From positions 1 to 7,729 of the forward strand of contig JAIWOJ010000086.1 in NCBI GenBank assembly GCA_020216965.1: a stretch of DNA of 7,729 nt, given 5' to 3'. The translations under genes and the position numbers were made by a program. Source of the stretch: Prosthecobacter sp. (lineage in GTDB: Bacteria > Verrucomicrobiota > Verrucomicrobiia > Verrucomicrobiales > Verrucomicrobiaceae). Positions 1 to 6,050 of the stretch are shown one piece after another; position 1 is the first letter of the stretch, and each line of letters begins with the position of its first letter. The notes under the pieces are model-generated. The model saw only the letters and a list, made by a program, of their open reading frames with translations. It had not been told where the DNA came from and searched no databases.

Positions 1-315
1 AAGGCCATGGCCCGTGAGCTCGGCTACAAATGCGCCACCAAGAGCGGCCTGATGCTGGGCCTGGGCGAGACGGAGGTGGAGCTGTTTCAGGCGATGGATG
101 ACCTGCTGGAGCATGATGTGACGGTGCTGACCCTGGGCCAGTATTTGCGCCCCTCTGCCCAACACCTGCCGGTGATCGATTACATCCACCCGGACACGTT
201 TGAGAACTACAAGCAGATCGCGCTCAAGAAGGGCTTTCGCCATGTGGCCAGCGCGCCGCTGGTGCGCAGCAGCTACCATGCGGCTGATTTCAAGCCTGAG
301 CTGGACGTGCAGTGA
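1..315 (+). CDS. lipA: Lipoyl synthase LipA, C-terminal part (5' end outside window)
   Basis: Radical-SAM enzyme that inserts two sulfurs into a protein-bound octanoyl chain to make the lipoyl cofactor of 2-oxoacid dehydrogenases and the glycine cleavage system. The reading frame is open from base 1, so the start and both N-terminal cysteine motifs lie upstream of the window; about 104 residues are visible. Diagnostic stretches are [11 protein letters not shown], the [13 protein letters not shown] block, HLPV, and [13 protein letters not shown] near the end. In characterised LipA the serine of the RSSY motif ligates the auxiliary [4Fe-4S] cluster that is sacrificed as sulfur donor, and that motif is intact here. 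The frame ends at TGA 313-315. Its last 26 nt overlap the 3' end of the opposing acyltransferase gene. No terminator is visible in the overlap. Identification is firm; operon partners such as lipB cannot be judged. Confidence 0.96.
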   Translation, partial: KAMARELGYKCATKSGLMLGLGETEVELFQAMDDLLEHDVTVLTLGQYLRPSAQHLPVIDYIHPDTFENYKQIALKKGFRHVASAPLVRSSYHAADFKPELDVQ

Positions 316-1264
316 GGCTCTCCAGCAAGGTCTGGAAGGCGGGGTACGGATTGGCATAGGCTGGATACTGCCCTGGCTCGGTGCCTGCGGGCCGGTAGCG
401 CCAGTGTTTGTACATCCAGAGCCAGCCCTCAGGGTAGGCGCGGATGGCTTTCTCAAACTGGTCCCAAATGCGCTGCGCCACGGCCTGGGTGTCATCATCC
501 GCACGGGGGCGGATGGCCTCAAAGATCTGCACCTCATAGCGCCCATCCGCTGCGGGCTGGCAGACGCCAGTGATGATGGAAAGGCCCAGCCGCTTTGCTA
601 GCTCCACATGCAGCGTCGGCACGCAGGTCTTGAGGCCAAAGCAGTCGATGATGGTGGCCGCCTTGCCGGGCTTGATATTGAGGTCGGTCAGCAGGCCCGC
701 ATGACCCTGGCGTTTCAGCGCCTTCATGAGCTTGAGCATGGCATGTTCCTGGGAGATGACGGTGTGCCCAGAGTGCTCCCTGAGACGGCGGAAGATGCCG
801 GTGAGGCCGGGGTTCTTAAAATCCTGAGCCACGACGGTAAAAGGCACCCCACGGAAGCCCCAGATGAGGCTGACGAACTCAAAATTGCCAAAATGCGGTG
901 TCACCCACACCGCGCCCGTTGCCCTGGCCTGCGCCTCTGCGCCAGGGTCATCCATGCGGATGCTGACGTGGCGCTGCCAGTTTTCCTGCGTCAGGGCACG
1001 AGCCCAAAAGAGGTCGAGAAAAGTGCGTGCAAAGTTTTGGTAGGAGCCCAGCGTGATGCGTCGCACTTCCCTCTCCGTCAATGCACCACGATAGGCCGCG
1101 CGCAGATTTTCCCGCGCCGTGCGCCGCCCACGCGCATCCACCTGACAGGCCAGCCAGCCCACAGCACGCGCCAAGGCCAGCACCAGCGCACGCGGCAGGC
1201 GGGGCAGCAGCCAGGCCGCGGCAGCCACCAGTGTGGTCTCAAAGAAATATCGGAGCTTCTTCAC
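290..1264 (-). CDS. LpxL/HtrB-type lysophospholipid (lipid A) acyltransferase
   Basis: Probable inner-membrane acyltransferase of the LpxL/LpxM (HtrB/MsbB) family, which adds secondary acyl chains to lipid A or a related amphiphile. With the GTG start at 1264 the protein has 324 residues, close to the family's usual 300 or so. It begins with a short basic stretch and a hydrophobic segment (about residues 11-41). The catalytic HX4(D/E) motif is visible as HFGNFE (H124, E129). A TDLN segment (193-196) and FG (209-210) occupy the place of the family's D-Q...FFG region, and the C-terminal [12 protein letters not shown] resembles the conserved WLW-H-R block. The frame stays open to an ATG at 1474, but that start would run through the peptidase start on the other strand, and the extra residues look unlike a membrane N-terminus, so GTG 1264 is preferred. 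No clear ribosome binding site precedes it. The exact acyl acceptor cannot be read from sequence. Confidence 0.85.
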   Translation of the reverse strand: MKKLRYFFETTLVAAAAWLLPRLPRALVLALARAVGWLACQVDARGRRTARENLRAAYRGALTEREVRRITLGSYQNFARTFLDLFWARALTQENWQRHVSIRMDDPGAEAQARATGAVWVTPHFGNFEFVSLIWGFRGVPFTVVAQDFKNPGLTGIFRRLREHSGHTVISQEHAMLKLMKALKRQGHAGLLTDLNIKPGKAATIIDCFGLKTCVPTLHVELAKRLGLSIITGVCQPAADGRYEVQIFEAIRPRADDDTQAVAQRIWDQFEKAIRAYPEGWLWMYKHWRYRPAGTEPGQYPAYANPYPAFQTLLESLTARPAQA

Positions 1265-1306
1265 CTTGGCAGTTGGACGGAGGGAAAAAATCGTTACGGT
1301 GTCGTC

Positions 1307-2308
1307 ATGGCAGTGCCCAACCTCGCGACCATTCTCAAGCGAATTCTCAAACAGCCCACCGCGCCGTTTCATGAATATCATGTGCGTGCGGAGATCGAGG
1401 CATTGCTGAAAGACTGCCCGCATGTGAAGCTGAATCGGGATAAGTTTGGCAACCTGCTGGCCACCTACAAGCATGGCAAAACCAAGAGCAGCCCCACCTG
1501 GGTGCTAGGTGCCCACATGGATCACCCTGCCTTTGTGAAAAAGCAGGCGGGTAAAAAGGCCGAGTGGGAGTTCCTTGGCGGCGTGCCTGAGGAAATCGTA
1601 GAGCAGGGCGTGAAGCAGGGCCTGCGCAGCAAGCCGGTAGGGGACATCGCTACCTGGAACTTCCCCACCCAGATTAGCTTTGAAAAAGTTGAGGCCACGG
1701 CCTGCGATGATCTCATCGGCTGCGCGGTCATCATCGCCACCTTCTGGGAGCTTGCCTCTCTGAACCTCAGCACGACTTGCCATGCTGTCTTTACCCGCGC
1801 AGAAGAGGTCGGCTTCCTCGGTGCCTGGCAGCTCGCGCAAAAATGGCCTTTTGGGAAAAAGGACATCTTCCTCTCCATCGAGACCAGCCGCCCGGTCAAT
1901 GGTGCAGTCATGGGCGGCGGCCCCGTCGTGCGTGTGGGGGATCGTCTCTCCGTTTTTGATAGTGAGGCGGTCGCCGTCCTGATGACCACGGCCAAGGAGC
2001 AGGGCATCCGCGTCCAGCGCTGCCTGCTGGATGCCGGTGCCTGTGAGGCCACGGCAGTGCAGGCCGCCGGCTACCGCGCCGCTGGCATCTCCATCCCTCT
2101 GGGTAACTATCACAACCTCGACTCCGCCAAGCAAATCGCTCCTGAGCATGTGATGATGGCGGACGTGCGTTCCCTCATCGATCTGCTCAAAGCCCTCGTC
2201 GCGACCCAGCATGATGGCATCGGCGAGCGCACCATCCGCGAGCGCGTGGAGCTGCGCCTAGAAGAGCACGCCGCCCATCTGAAAGCGGCCGCGAAGCACT
2301 TCAAGTGA
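1307..2308 (+). CDS. M42-type metallo-aminopeptidase
   Basis: Predicted dinuclear-metal, probably cytoplasmic, aminopeptidase of peptidase clan MH, closest by motif to family M42 (glutamyl aminopeptidase / TET-like, sometimes annotated endoglucanase M). It has 333 residues, within the family's usual range. Likely metal and catalytic residues, in order: H70 in AHMDHPAF, D134 as bridging ligand in ACDDLIGCA (family ALDDR-G), E166/E167 in TRAEEVGFLGA (family EE-G--GA), E192 in IETSRP, and H269 in GNYHNLDS. E192 stands where M42 enzymes usually have Asp; either acid could bind metal. The frame remains open upstream to 608, but that extension is antisense to the acyltransferase. ATG 1307 begins a typical N-terminus (MAVPNLATILKRI). 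A GGAGGG at 1279-1284 is 22 nt upstream, too far for a normal Shine-Dalgarno. The gene is divergent from the acyltransferase across 42 nt. The substrate is unknown. Confidence 0.85.
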   Translation: MAVPNLATILKRILKQPTAPFHEYHVRAEIEALLKDCPHVKLNRDKFGNLLATYKHGKTKSSPTWVLGAHMDHPAFVKKQAGKKAEWEFLGGVPEEIVEQGVKQGLRSKPVGDIATWNFPTQISFEKVEATACDDLIGCAVIIATFWELASLNLSTTCHAVFTRAEEVGFLGAWQLAQKWPFGKKDIFLSIETSRPVNGAVMGGGPVVRVGDRLSVFDSEAVAVLMTTAKEQGIRVQRCLLDAGACEATAVQAAGYRAAGISIPLGNYHNLDSAKQIAPEHVMMADVRSLIDLLKALVATQHDGIGERTIRERVELRLEEHAAHLKAAAKHFK

Positions 2309-2322
2309 CCGGTTAGCCGACC

Positions 2323-2793
2323 TCACTGATGCCAGCTCAGCCGTGCCAGTGCGCCTGAAGGGAGAGCAAAGCGCTCCCCAACACGCCTGCCCATGAGCCT
2401 CTGGCCCAGCGGAGAGTGGGGCGTGATGACAAAGACCTCATCCCCATCGTGACAAACCTCCGTGCCCCCTGCACAGGGAGCGATGAGACAGTGCATGGCC
2501 CCTTCTGCGGTATCCAGGCTCACCAGACTGCCCTGGCCCACAGGTCGGCCCTCTGCCAAGGGCAGCTTTGACATGGCCTCAAAAGTGCTCAGCGCTTCCC
2601 GCAGCTCTGCCACACGCTGAGCCTGCCCGCGGGCCACATAGGATGCCTCCAGCGTGCGGGTGTCATACTTATTTTCGGCGCGGCTATCTGGATCCGTGGC
2701 AGCGGCAAAGGCATCCTGCGCAGCACGGGTCAGGCATTGCAGCTCAGAGCCCAGGAGGCGGATGAATGCGTCGATGATGGCAGCTTTCTCCAT
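2323..2793 (-). CDS. GreA/GreB-family transcription elongation factor-like protein
   Basis: A 156-residue protein resembling the GreA/GreB-like proteins that bind the RNA polymerase secondary channel. Residues 1-75 are helical and probably form the coiled coil, with an RAENKYDTRTLEASY block (38-52) matching the Gre finger-tip region (ENAEY in GreA). Residues 80-156 resemble the FKBP-like Gre C-terminal domain: VFVITPHSPLGQRLMGRRVGE corresponds to GreA's ISVNSPIARGLIGKEEDD. E40 aligns with the catalytic-tip Glu of GreA, but the Asp three residues earlier is Ser37 here (D36 and D34 lie nearby), so transcript-cleavage activity is uncertain. ATG 2793 was chosen because the family starts with M-(D/E/N)-K; an in-frame start at 2832 would add 13 residues. 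An AGGG lies 8 nt upstream of the chosen ATG. The gene is convergent with the peptidase (14-nt gap, no terminator seen) and divergent from the ABM-like gene. This is probably a divergent Gre paralogue, not the main greA. Confidence 0.78.
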   Translation of the reverse strand: MEKAAIIDAFIRLLGSELQCLTRAAQDAFAAATDPDSRAENKYDTRTLEASYVARGQAQRVAELREALSTFEAMSKLPLAEGRPVGQGSLVSLDTAEGAMHCLIAPCAGGTEVCHDGDEVFVITPHSPLGQRLMGRRVGERFALPSGALARLSWHQ

Positions 2794-2918
2794 GCAAAAC
2801 GCCCTGCTTAAAGTGGCTGGCCGCAAACGCAAGCGCGCCGCATTTTCTACAAACCGAGGCTAGGAAAGAACCGCTTCCCCCTCTTGCGCCTAGGGCGCGC
2901 ATCGGCTTTGTGTCTGCC

Positions 2919-3206
2919 ATGGTCAATGTCATCGTCATTTTAGAGATCGACCCGGCGCGCGTGGATGAATTCCTCGAAGTGATCCGGTATAACGCGGCTG
3001 AATCCGTCAAAGAACCCGGCTGCACCCGCTTTGAAGTCAACCGCCAAGCAGATCAGCCCAACCTCTTTGCCCTCAGCGAGCAATATGTGGACCAGGCAGC
3101 GCTGGAGGCGCACACGCGCACGCCACATTTTGCCCTGTGGAAGGAAAAATCGGCCACCGGCTTTGTCACCCGCCGCTGGGCGGTGAAAGGGCCCGTTCTC
3201 GACTGA
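2919..3206 (+). CDS. Antibiotic biosynthesis monooxygenase (ABM)-fold protein
   Basis: A 95-residue protein of the ABM dimeric alpha/beta-barrel family (YgiN/LsrG-like). Recognisable elements are the first strand (VNVIVILEIDPARVDEFLEV), the EPGCTRFEVNRQ block that follows the first helix, FALSEQYVDQAALEAH, and the TPHFALWKE segment typical of the family. Members are cofactor-free quinone or polyketide monooxygenases, autoinducer-2 or heme-processing enzymes, or structural barrels, so the reaction cannot be assigned. ATG 2919 matches the usual family N-terminus; a GTG at 2910 would add three residues. No Shine-Dalgarno precedes it. It ends 29 nt before the likely moaA start on the same strand, so the two may be co-transcribed, although no functional link to molybdopterin synthesis is known to me. 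Confidence 0.85.
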   Translation: MVNVIVILEIDPARVDEFLEVIRYNAAESVKEPGCTRFEVNRQADQPNLFALSEQYVDQAALEAHTRTPHFALWKEKSATGFVTRRWAVKGPVLD

Positions 3207-3235
3207 GCTCCCCTCCCTCGTTCTCCCCCCACCTC

Positions 3236-4234
3236 GTGGAAGACGCCTTCGGCCATCGCATCTCTTACCTGCGCGTTTCCGTCACTGACCGGTGCAACGA
3301 GCGCTGCCGCTACTGCATGCCGGAGGAGGAACAGGCCTGGTTCCCCAAGGAAGAGGTGCTCAGCTACGAGGAAATGTTGCGCGTGCTCCGCGTGGGGGCC
3401 AGCCTAGGCATCCAAAAAGTGCGCGTGACCGGCGGTGAGCCGCTGACCCGCCCTGGCGTGGCGGATTTCTGCGCCCAGATCGCCGTGCTCCCTGGCATCC
3501 GCCAGCTCGGCATCTCCACCAATGGCACGCTCTTGAGCCGTGAAGAACAGGGCATGACCCAGGCCGCGCGCCTCTACCAGGCAGGGGTGCGCAGCATGAA
3601 CATCTCCCTAGACTCGCTCGACCGCGCCTCCTATCACCGCACCACCAGCCGTGACTTGCTGCCCAAAGTGCTGGAGGGCATCGATGCCGCCCTTGAGGCA
3701 GGTTTTCAAAACCTACGGCTGAACTGCGTGCTCATGAAAAACCAGACCGAGCGTGAATTCATGCCGCTGCTCCGCTTTGCCGCAGAAAAGCGCGCGTTGC
3801 TCCGCTTCATCGAGCTCATGCCTGTCAGCACTCGGGAGGTGCTCGATGAGCGCAACTTCCTCTCCACCGAGGCCGCTCGCCTCATGATCGAGCAGCACAC
3901 GGGCCCGCTGATCCCTCTGCCCGACTTTCGCACGAATGGACCCGCTGCCTACTGGCAAGTGCCCGCGACAGGGCAAAAAATCGGCTTCATCGGTGCCATC
4001 ACCAACCTGCACTTCTGCGAAAGCTGCGACAAACTCCGCCTCACCAGTGATGGCAAGCTGCGCCCCTGCCTGGGTTCCTTTTTGGAGTTTGACCTGCGCA
4101 CCCCCCTGCGGGCTGGATGTAGCGATGCCGAGCTAGCCCAGCTCATCCGCGATGTCGTCGCCCGCAAGCCCAAGGAGCATGACTTTCGCCAAAACTACCA
4201 GCCCAACCGCCGCATGATCGCCATCGGTGGCTAG
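3236..4234 (+). CDS. moaA: GTP 3',8-cyclase MoaA (molybdenum cofactor biosynthesis)
   Basis: Radical-SAM enzyme that, with MoaC, converts GTP to cyclic pyranopterin monophosphate, the first step of molybdopterin synthesis. With the GTG start at 3236 it has 332 residues, normal for MoaA. The N-terminal CX3CX2C cluster (C20, C24, C27 in TDRCNERCRYC) binds the SAM-cleaving [4Fe-4S]. VTGGEP (64-69) and STNG follow, then RFIELMP. The C-terminal CX2CX13C cluster (C261, C264, C278) binds the substrate [4Fe-4S], with the LRLTSDGKLRPCL context. The protein ends in the Gly-Gly tail essential for MoaA activity (MIAIGG). An ATG at 3137 in the same frame would overlap the upstream gene by 70 nt and add non-conserved sequence; GTG 3236 gives the expected VEDAFGHRISYLR N-terminus. 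The leader is pyrimidine-rich with no Shine-Dalgarno. No moaC, moaD, moaE or mog gene lies in the window, so it appears separated from its pathway partners locally. Confidence 0.96.
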   Translation: MEDAFGHRISYLRVSVTDRCNERCRYCMPEEEQAWFPKEEVLSYEEMLRVLRVGASLGIQKVRVTGGEPLTRPGVADFCAQIAVLPGIRQLGISTNGTLLSREEQGMTQAARLYQAGVRSMNISLDSLDRASYHRTTSRDLLPKVLEGIDAALEAGFQNLRLNCVLMKNQTEREFMPLLRFAAEKRALLRFIELMPVSTREVLDERNFLSTEAARLMIEQHTGPLIPLPDFRTNGPAAYWQVPATGQKIGFIGAITNLHFCESCDKLRLTSDGKLRPCLGSFLEFDLRTPLRAGCSDAELAQLIRDVVARKPKEHDFRQNYQPNRRMIAIGG

Positions 4235-4323
4235 ACCGTGCTTGCCCACGACACGGGCTTCTGTGTAAAAAAAACAGTCCGCTGCGCAAAAAGCCATTGC
4301 CGCGCTAGGCATCAGGCTCCAAG

Positions 4324-4337
4324 TGTTCACTAGAACA
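4324..4337. promoter_or_regulatory. LexA operator (SOS box), Verrucomicrobia type
   Basis: TGTTC-ACTA-GAACA is a perfect 5+5 bp inverted repeat with a 4-bp spacer, ending 23 nt before the recA ATG. It matches exactly the 14-bp LexA consensus TGTTC-N4-GAACA that I recall being described for Verrucomicrobia. Placement directly upstream of recA, the most universal SOS gene, supports repression by LexA and induction on DNA damage. The right half-site (TAGAACATAAA) could overlap a -10 element, but I cannot identify a convincing -35. Palindrome seen; LexA binding inferred. Confidence 0.85.
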
Positions 4338-4360
4338 TAAACCCCACCCCAATCACCCTC

Positions 4361-5440
4361 ATGGCCCGTGCTCCCAAAGAATCCCCCGCCGAATCCAACA
4401 CCCACAAGATCGCCGAAGCCCGCGCGCGCAACCTGGATCTAGCCATCCAGCAAATCCAAAAAGACTACGGAGAAGGTGCCATCCTCCGTATGGGCACCGG
4501 GGAAAAAGCAGAAGTCGCCGTCATCCCCACCGGCAATCTACTCATCGACCAAGCCCTCGGCGTGGGCGGCTTTGCCCGCGGGCGCATCATCGAAATCTAC
4601 GGCCCTGAATCCTCCGGGAAAACCACCCTCACCCTCACCGCCATCGCCCAAGCGCAAAAGGCCGGTGGACTTGCCGCATTTATTGATGTGGAACACGCCT
4701 TGGACCCGAATTACGCCCGCCGCCTCGGCGTGAAAATGGACGAGCTTCTCGTCTCCCAGCCCAGTAGCGGTGAAGAAGCCCTGCGCATCTGCGAGACCCT
4801 CGTCCGCTCCAATGCGCTCGACGTCATCGTCATCGACTCCGTCGCCGCCCTCGTCACCCGCCAGGAACTGGAAGGAGAGATCGGCGATAGCACCGTCGGT
4901 GCCCAGGCACGCCTCATGAGCGCCGCGCTCAGAAAGCTCACCGCCATCATCAGCAAAGCCCGCACGACCTGCATCTTCACCAACCAGATCCGTGAAAAGA
5001 TCGGCGTCATGTTTGGCAACCCCGAGACCACCCCTGGCGGCAAAGCCCTCAAATTCTACGCCTCTGTCCGCGTGGACATTCGCCGCATCGGAGCCATCAA
5101 GAGCAGCGATGGCACCGTCATCGGCAACCGCACCAAGGTCAAAGTGGTAAAGAACAAGCTCGCCCCCCCCTACACCGAGGCCGAATTCGACATTATGTAC
5201 AACGAGGGCATCTCCAATGTCGGCTCCATGCTCGACCTCGCCATGGAGTTCGACATCCTGCAAAAACGCGGCTCCTGGATCAGCTACAAAGGCACCCAAC
5301 TCGCCCAAGGGCGGGATGCCGCCAAAGAAACCCTCAAGAACGACAGCGCCCTCTACGCAGAGATCGAAGAAGCGGTCAAAGCCAAGCTCGCCGAAAAAGG
5401 CGGCCTCCCCACCCCATCCAGCTCAGGCGCAGAAGATTGA
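4361..5440 (+). CDS. recA: Recombinase RecA
   Basis: DNA-dependent ATPase that forms filaments on single-stranded DNA, carries out homologous strand exchange, and triggers LexA self-cleavage in the SOS response. It has 359 residues (E. coli RecA has 353). Walker [10 protein letters not shown] is at residues 81-89, DVEHALDP at 109-116, Walker [11 protein letters not shown] around 155-164, [15 protein letters not shown] in the L1/signature region at 179-193, and the L2 DNA-binding loop with [19 protein letters not shown] at 219-237. The second half of L2 reads TPGGKALKF where E. coli has TTGGNALKF, a common variant. The C-terminal tail is Ser/Pro-rich and ends acidic (GAED), as usual. ATG 4361 gives a normal-length N-terminus; the leader is AC-rich with no Shine-Dalgarno. 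The gene stands alone, with an SOS box upstream and a strong hairpin terminator 27 nt after the stop; no recX is adjacent. Confidence 0.99.
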   Translation: MARAPKESPAESNTHKIAEARARNLDLAIQQIQKDYGEGAILRMGTGEKAEVAVIPTGNLLIDQALGVGGFARGRIIEIYGPESSGKTTLTLTAIAQAQKAGGLAAFIDVEHALDPNYARRLGVKMDELLVSQPSSGEEALRICETLVRSNALDVIVIDSVAALVTRQELEGEIGDSTVGAQARLMSAALRKLTAIISKARTTCIFTNQIREKIGVMFGNPETTPGGKALKFYASVRVDIRRIGAIKSSDGTVIGNRTKVKVVKNKLAPPYTEAEFDIMYNEGISNVGSMLDLAMEFDILQKRGSWISYKGTQLAQGRDAAKETLKNDSALYAEIEEAVKAKLAEKGGLPTPSSSGAED

Positions 5441-5467
5441 GCCTAGCCCACTTCTGCAAGGGTTCCC

Positions 5468-5494
5468 AAAGCGGTAGCCACGGCTACCGCTTTT
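5468..5494 (+). terminator. Intrinsic terminator of recA
   Basis: An 11-bp perfect inverted repeat, AAAGCGGTAGC (5468-5478) with GCTACCGCTTT (5483-5493), encloses the tetraloop CACG and runs into TTTT (5491-5494). It begins 27 nt after the recA stop. The A-rich foot and T-rich end make it nearly symmetrical, so it could also terminate transcripts arriving on the minus strand. The GCGGTAGC stem, the TTTTC and a GGGTGGCTG at 5496-5504 recur after zwf. Confidence 0.88.
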
Positions 5495-5570
5495 CGGGTG
5501 GCTGGGCTGTTGGGCAGACGCTGCATGCTCACGTTTTGAGGTCAAAATTGCGTTTTTGAGTTCAGAGACA

Positions 5571-5599
5571 CCCTTCTTTGAGGACAGAGAAGGGGTTTT
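5571..5599 (+). other. Hairpin with short T-run downstream of recA
   Basis: CCCTTCT (5571-5577) pairs with AGAAGGG (5588-5594) as a 7-bp stem around a 10-nt loop, followed by G and TTTT (5596-5599). It resembles a weak rho-independent terminator on the plus strand and could act as a backup after recA. On the minus strand, about 40 nt beyond the small gene's stop, no T-run follows. Its loop contains the third of three TTTGAG motifs in this stretch. Confidence 0.35.
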
Positions 5600-5633
5600 C
5601 TAGGTTGGGGGGATAGGTTGCCTGACTCTCCTG

Positions 5634-5822
5634 CTAGGCTTCTGGGGCTGGTAGTGCGGGTCCAGGCGCTTGTATCTCTGCTGCGGGCTCGGGCCGCGGT
5701 GTGGCCTCGGCTGCGGGGGCGCTGTTTTTGGGGGTTTTGAGCCACTGCACCACGCAGAGGGCGATGAGGAGGGGCAGGATGAGGGTGAGGGCGGCGTTGG
5801 AGGGGCGCTGGGTGGGCTTCAT
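5634..5822 (-). CDS. Small single-pass membrane protein, function unknown
   Basis: A 62-residue protein I do not recognise. A short basic N-terminus (K2, R6) is followed by one hydrophobic segment at about residues 10-28 (AALTLILPLLIALCVVQWL), two lysines (K29, K32), then a Pro/Ala/Glu-rich tail likely to be disordered. There is no lipobox and no obvious signal peptidase site, so a membrane anchor is more likely than a secreted protein. The frame is open up to an ATG at 5999. I place the start at ATG 5822 because all of the first 28 codons from it end in G or C, as expected for a gene in this GC-rich genome, whereas the codons upstream are mixed at the third position and encode proline-rich, low-complexity sequence. 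No convincing ribosome binding site is visible. It lies alone on the minus strand between recA and zwf. It may be real but taxon-restricted; a spurious open frame remains possible. Confidence 0.55.
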   Translation of the reverse strand: MKPTQRPSNAALTLILPLLIALCVVQWLKTPKNSAPAAEATPRPEPAAEIQAPGPALPAPEA

Positions 5823-5956
5823 GCTCTGTCTCAAGAAGGCAAAGCCGGTTTTTTCCGAAGGCTGGCGGGGTGCGATGCAGTGTGATGAAGGGGTGGGCTC
5901 GGTAGAACTCGGAGGTCGCTTGAGGGTAGGGCGGGTAGGCTCTGGGCGCTGGGCTC

Positions 5957-5983
5957 TGCGGATGCATGGCTGTGCGGATGCAT
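5957..5983 (+). repeat. Short direct repeat, TGCGGATGCAT twice
   Basis: TGCGGATGCAT occurs at 5957-5967 and again at 5973-5983, separated by GGCTG, for a 16-nt period. Each copy contains the palindrome ATGCAT. It sits about 135-160 nt upstream of the zwf start. It could be a tandem protein-binding site or a small slippage duplication. Confidence 0.6.
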
Positions 5984-6050
5984 CAGCGTCTTTCAGCATG
6001 TGGATGATTTGCTTTCATGCACACCGGCACGGCCCTTGCGCTTCCTGAGT

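Noticed and set aside
608..1306. Long open upstream extension of the peptidase frame
   Set aside because: It is antisense to the acyltransferase, encodes no family features, and the peptidase N-terminus begins normally at 1307.
1265..1474. Upstream extension of the acyltransferase to ATG 1474
   Set aside because: It overlaps the peptidase coding start, and the added residues lack the usual short N-terminus leading into the hydrophobic segment.
2886..2898. GCGCC-TAG-GGCGC palindrome upstream of the ABM gene
   Set aside because: Only 5-bp GC arms with a 3-nt centre, expected by chance in GC-rich DNA. No known operator match.
4236..4258. Possible moaA terminator: CCGTG/CACGG or GCCC/GGGC pairings just after the stop
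   Set aside because: Stems of only 4-5 bp with alternative pairings and no following T-run.
4261..4277. CTGT...ACAG inverted sequence around an A8 run upstream of recA, resembling an E. coli SOS box
   Set aside because: The spacer is 9 nt, giving 17 bp instead of the required 16, and the centre is an A-tract. A perfect verrucomicrobial-type box lies closer to recA.
4538..5308. Long minus-strand open frame opposite recA
   Set aside because: A shadow of the recA codon pattern (GC-rich third positions); its composition is rich in G, D, V, E and A with no recognisable domain.
5701..6048. Plus-strand open frame in the recA-zwf interval
   Set aside because: Gly/Arg/Ala-rich translation of a G-rich strand with no domain; the minus-strand frame has far better codon and protein features.
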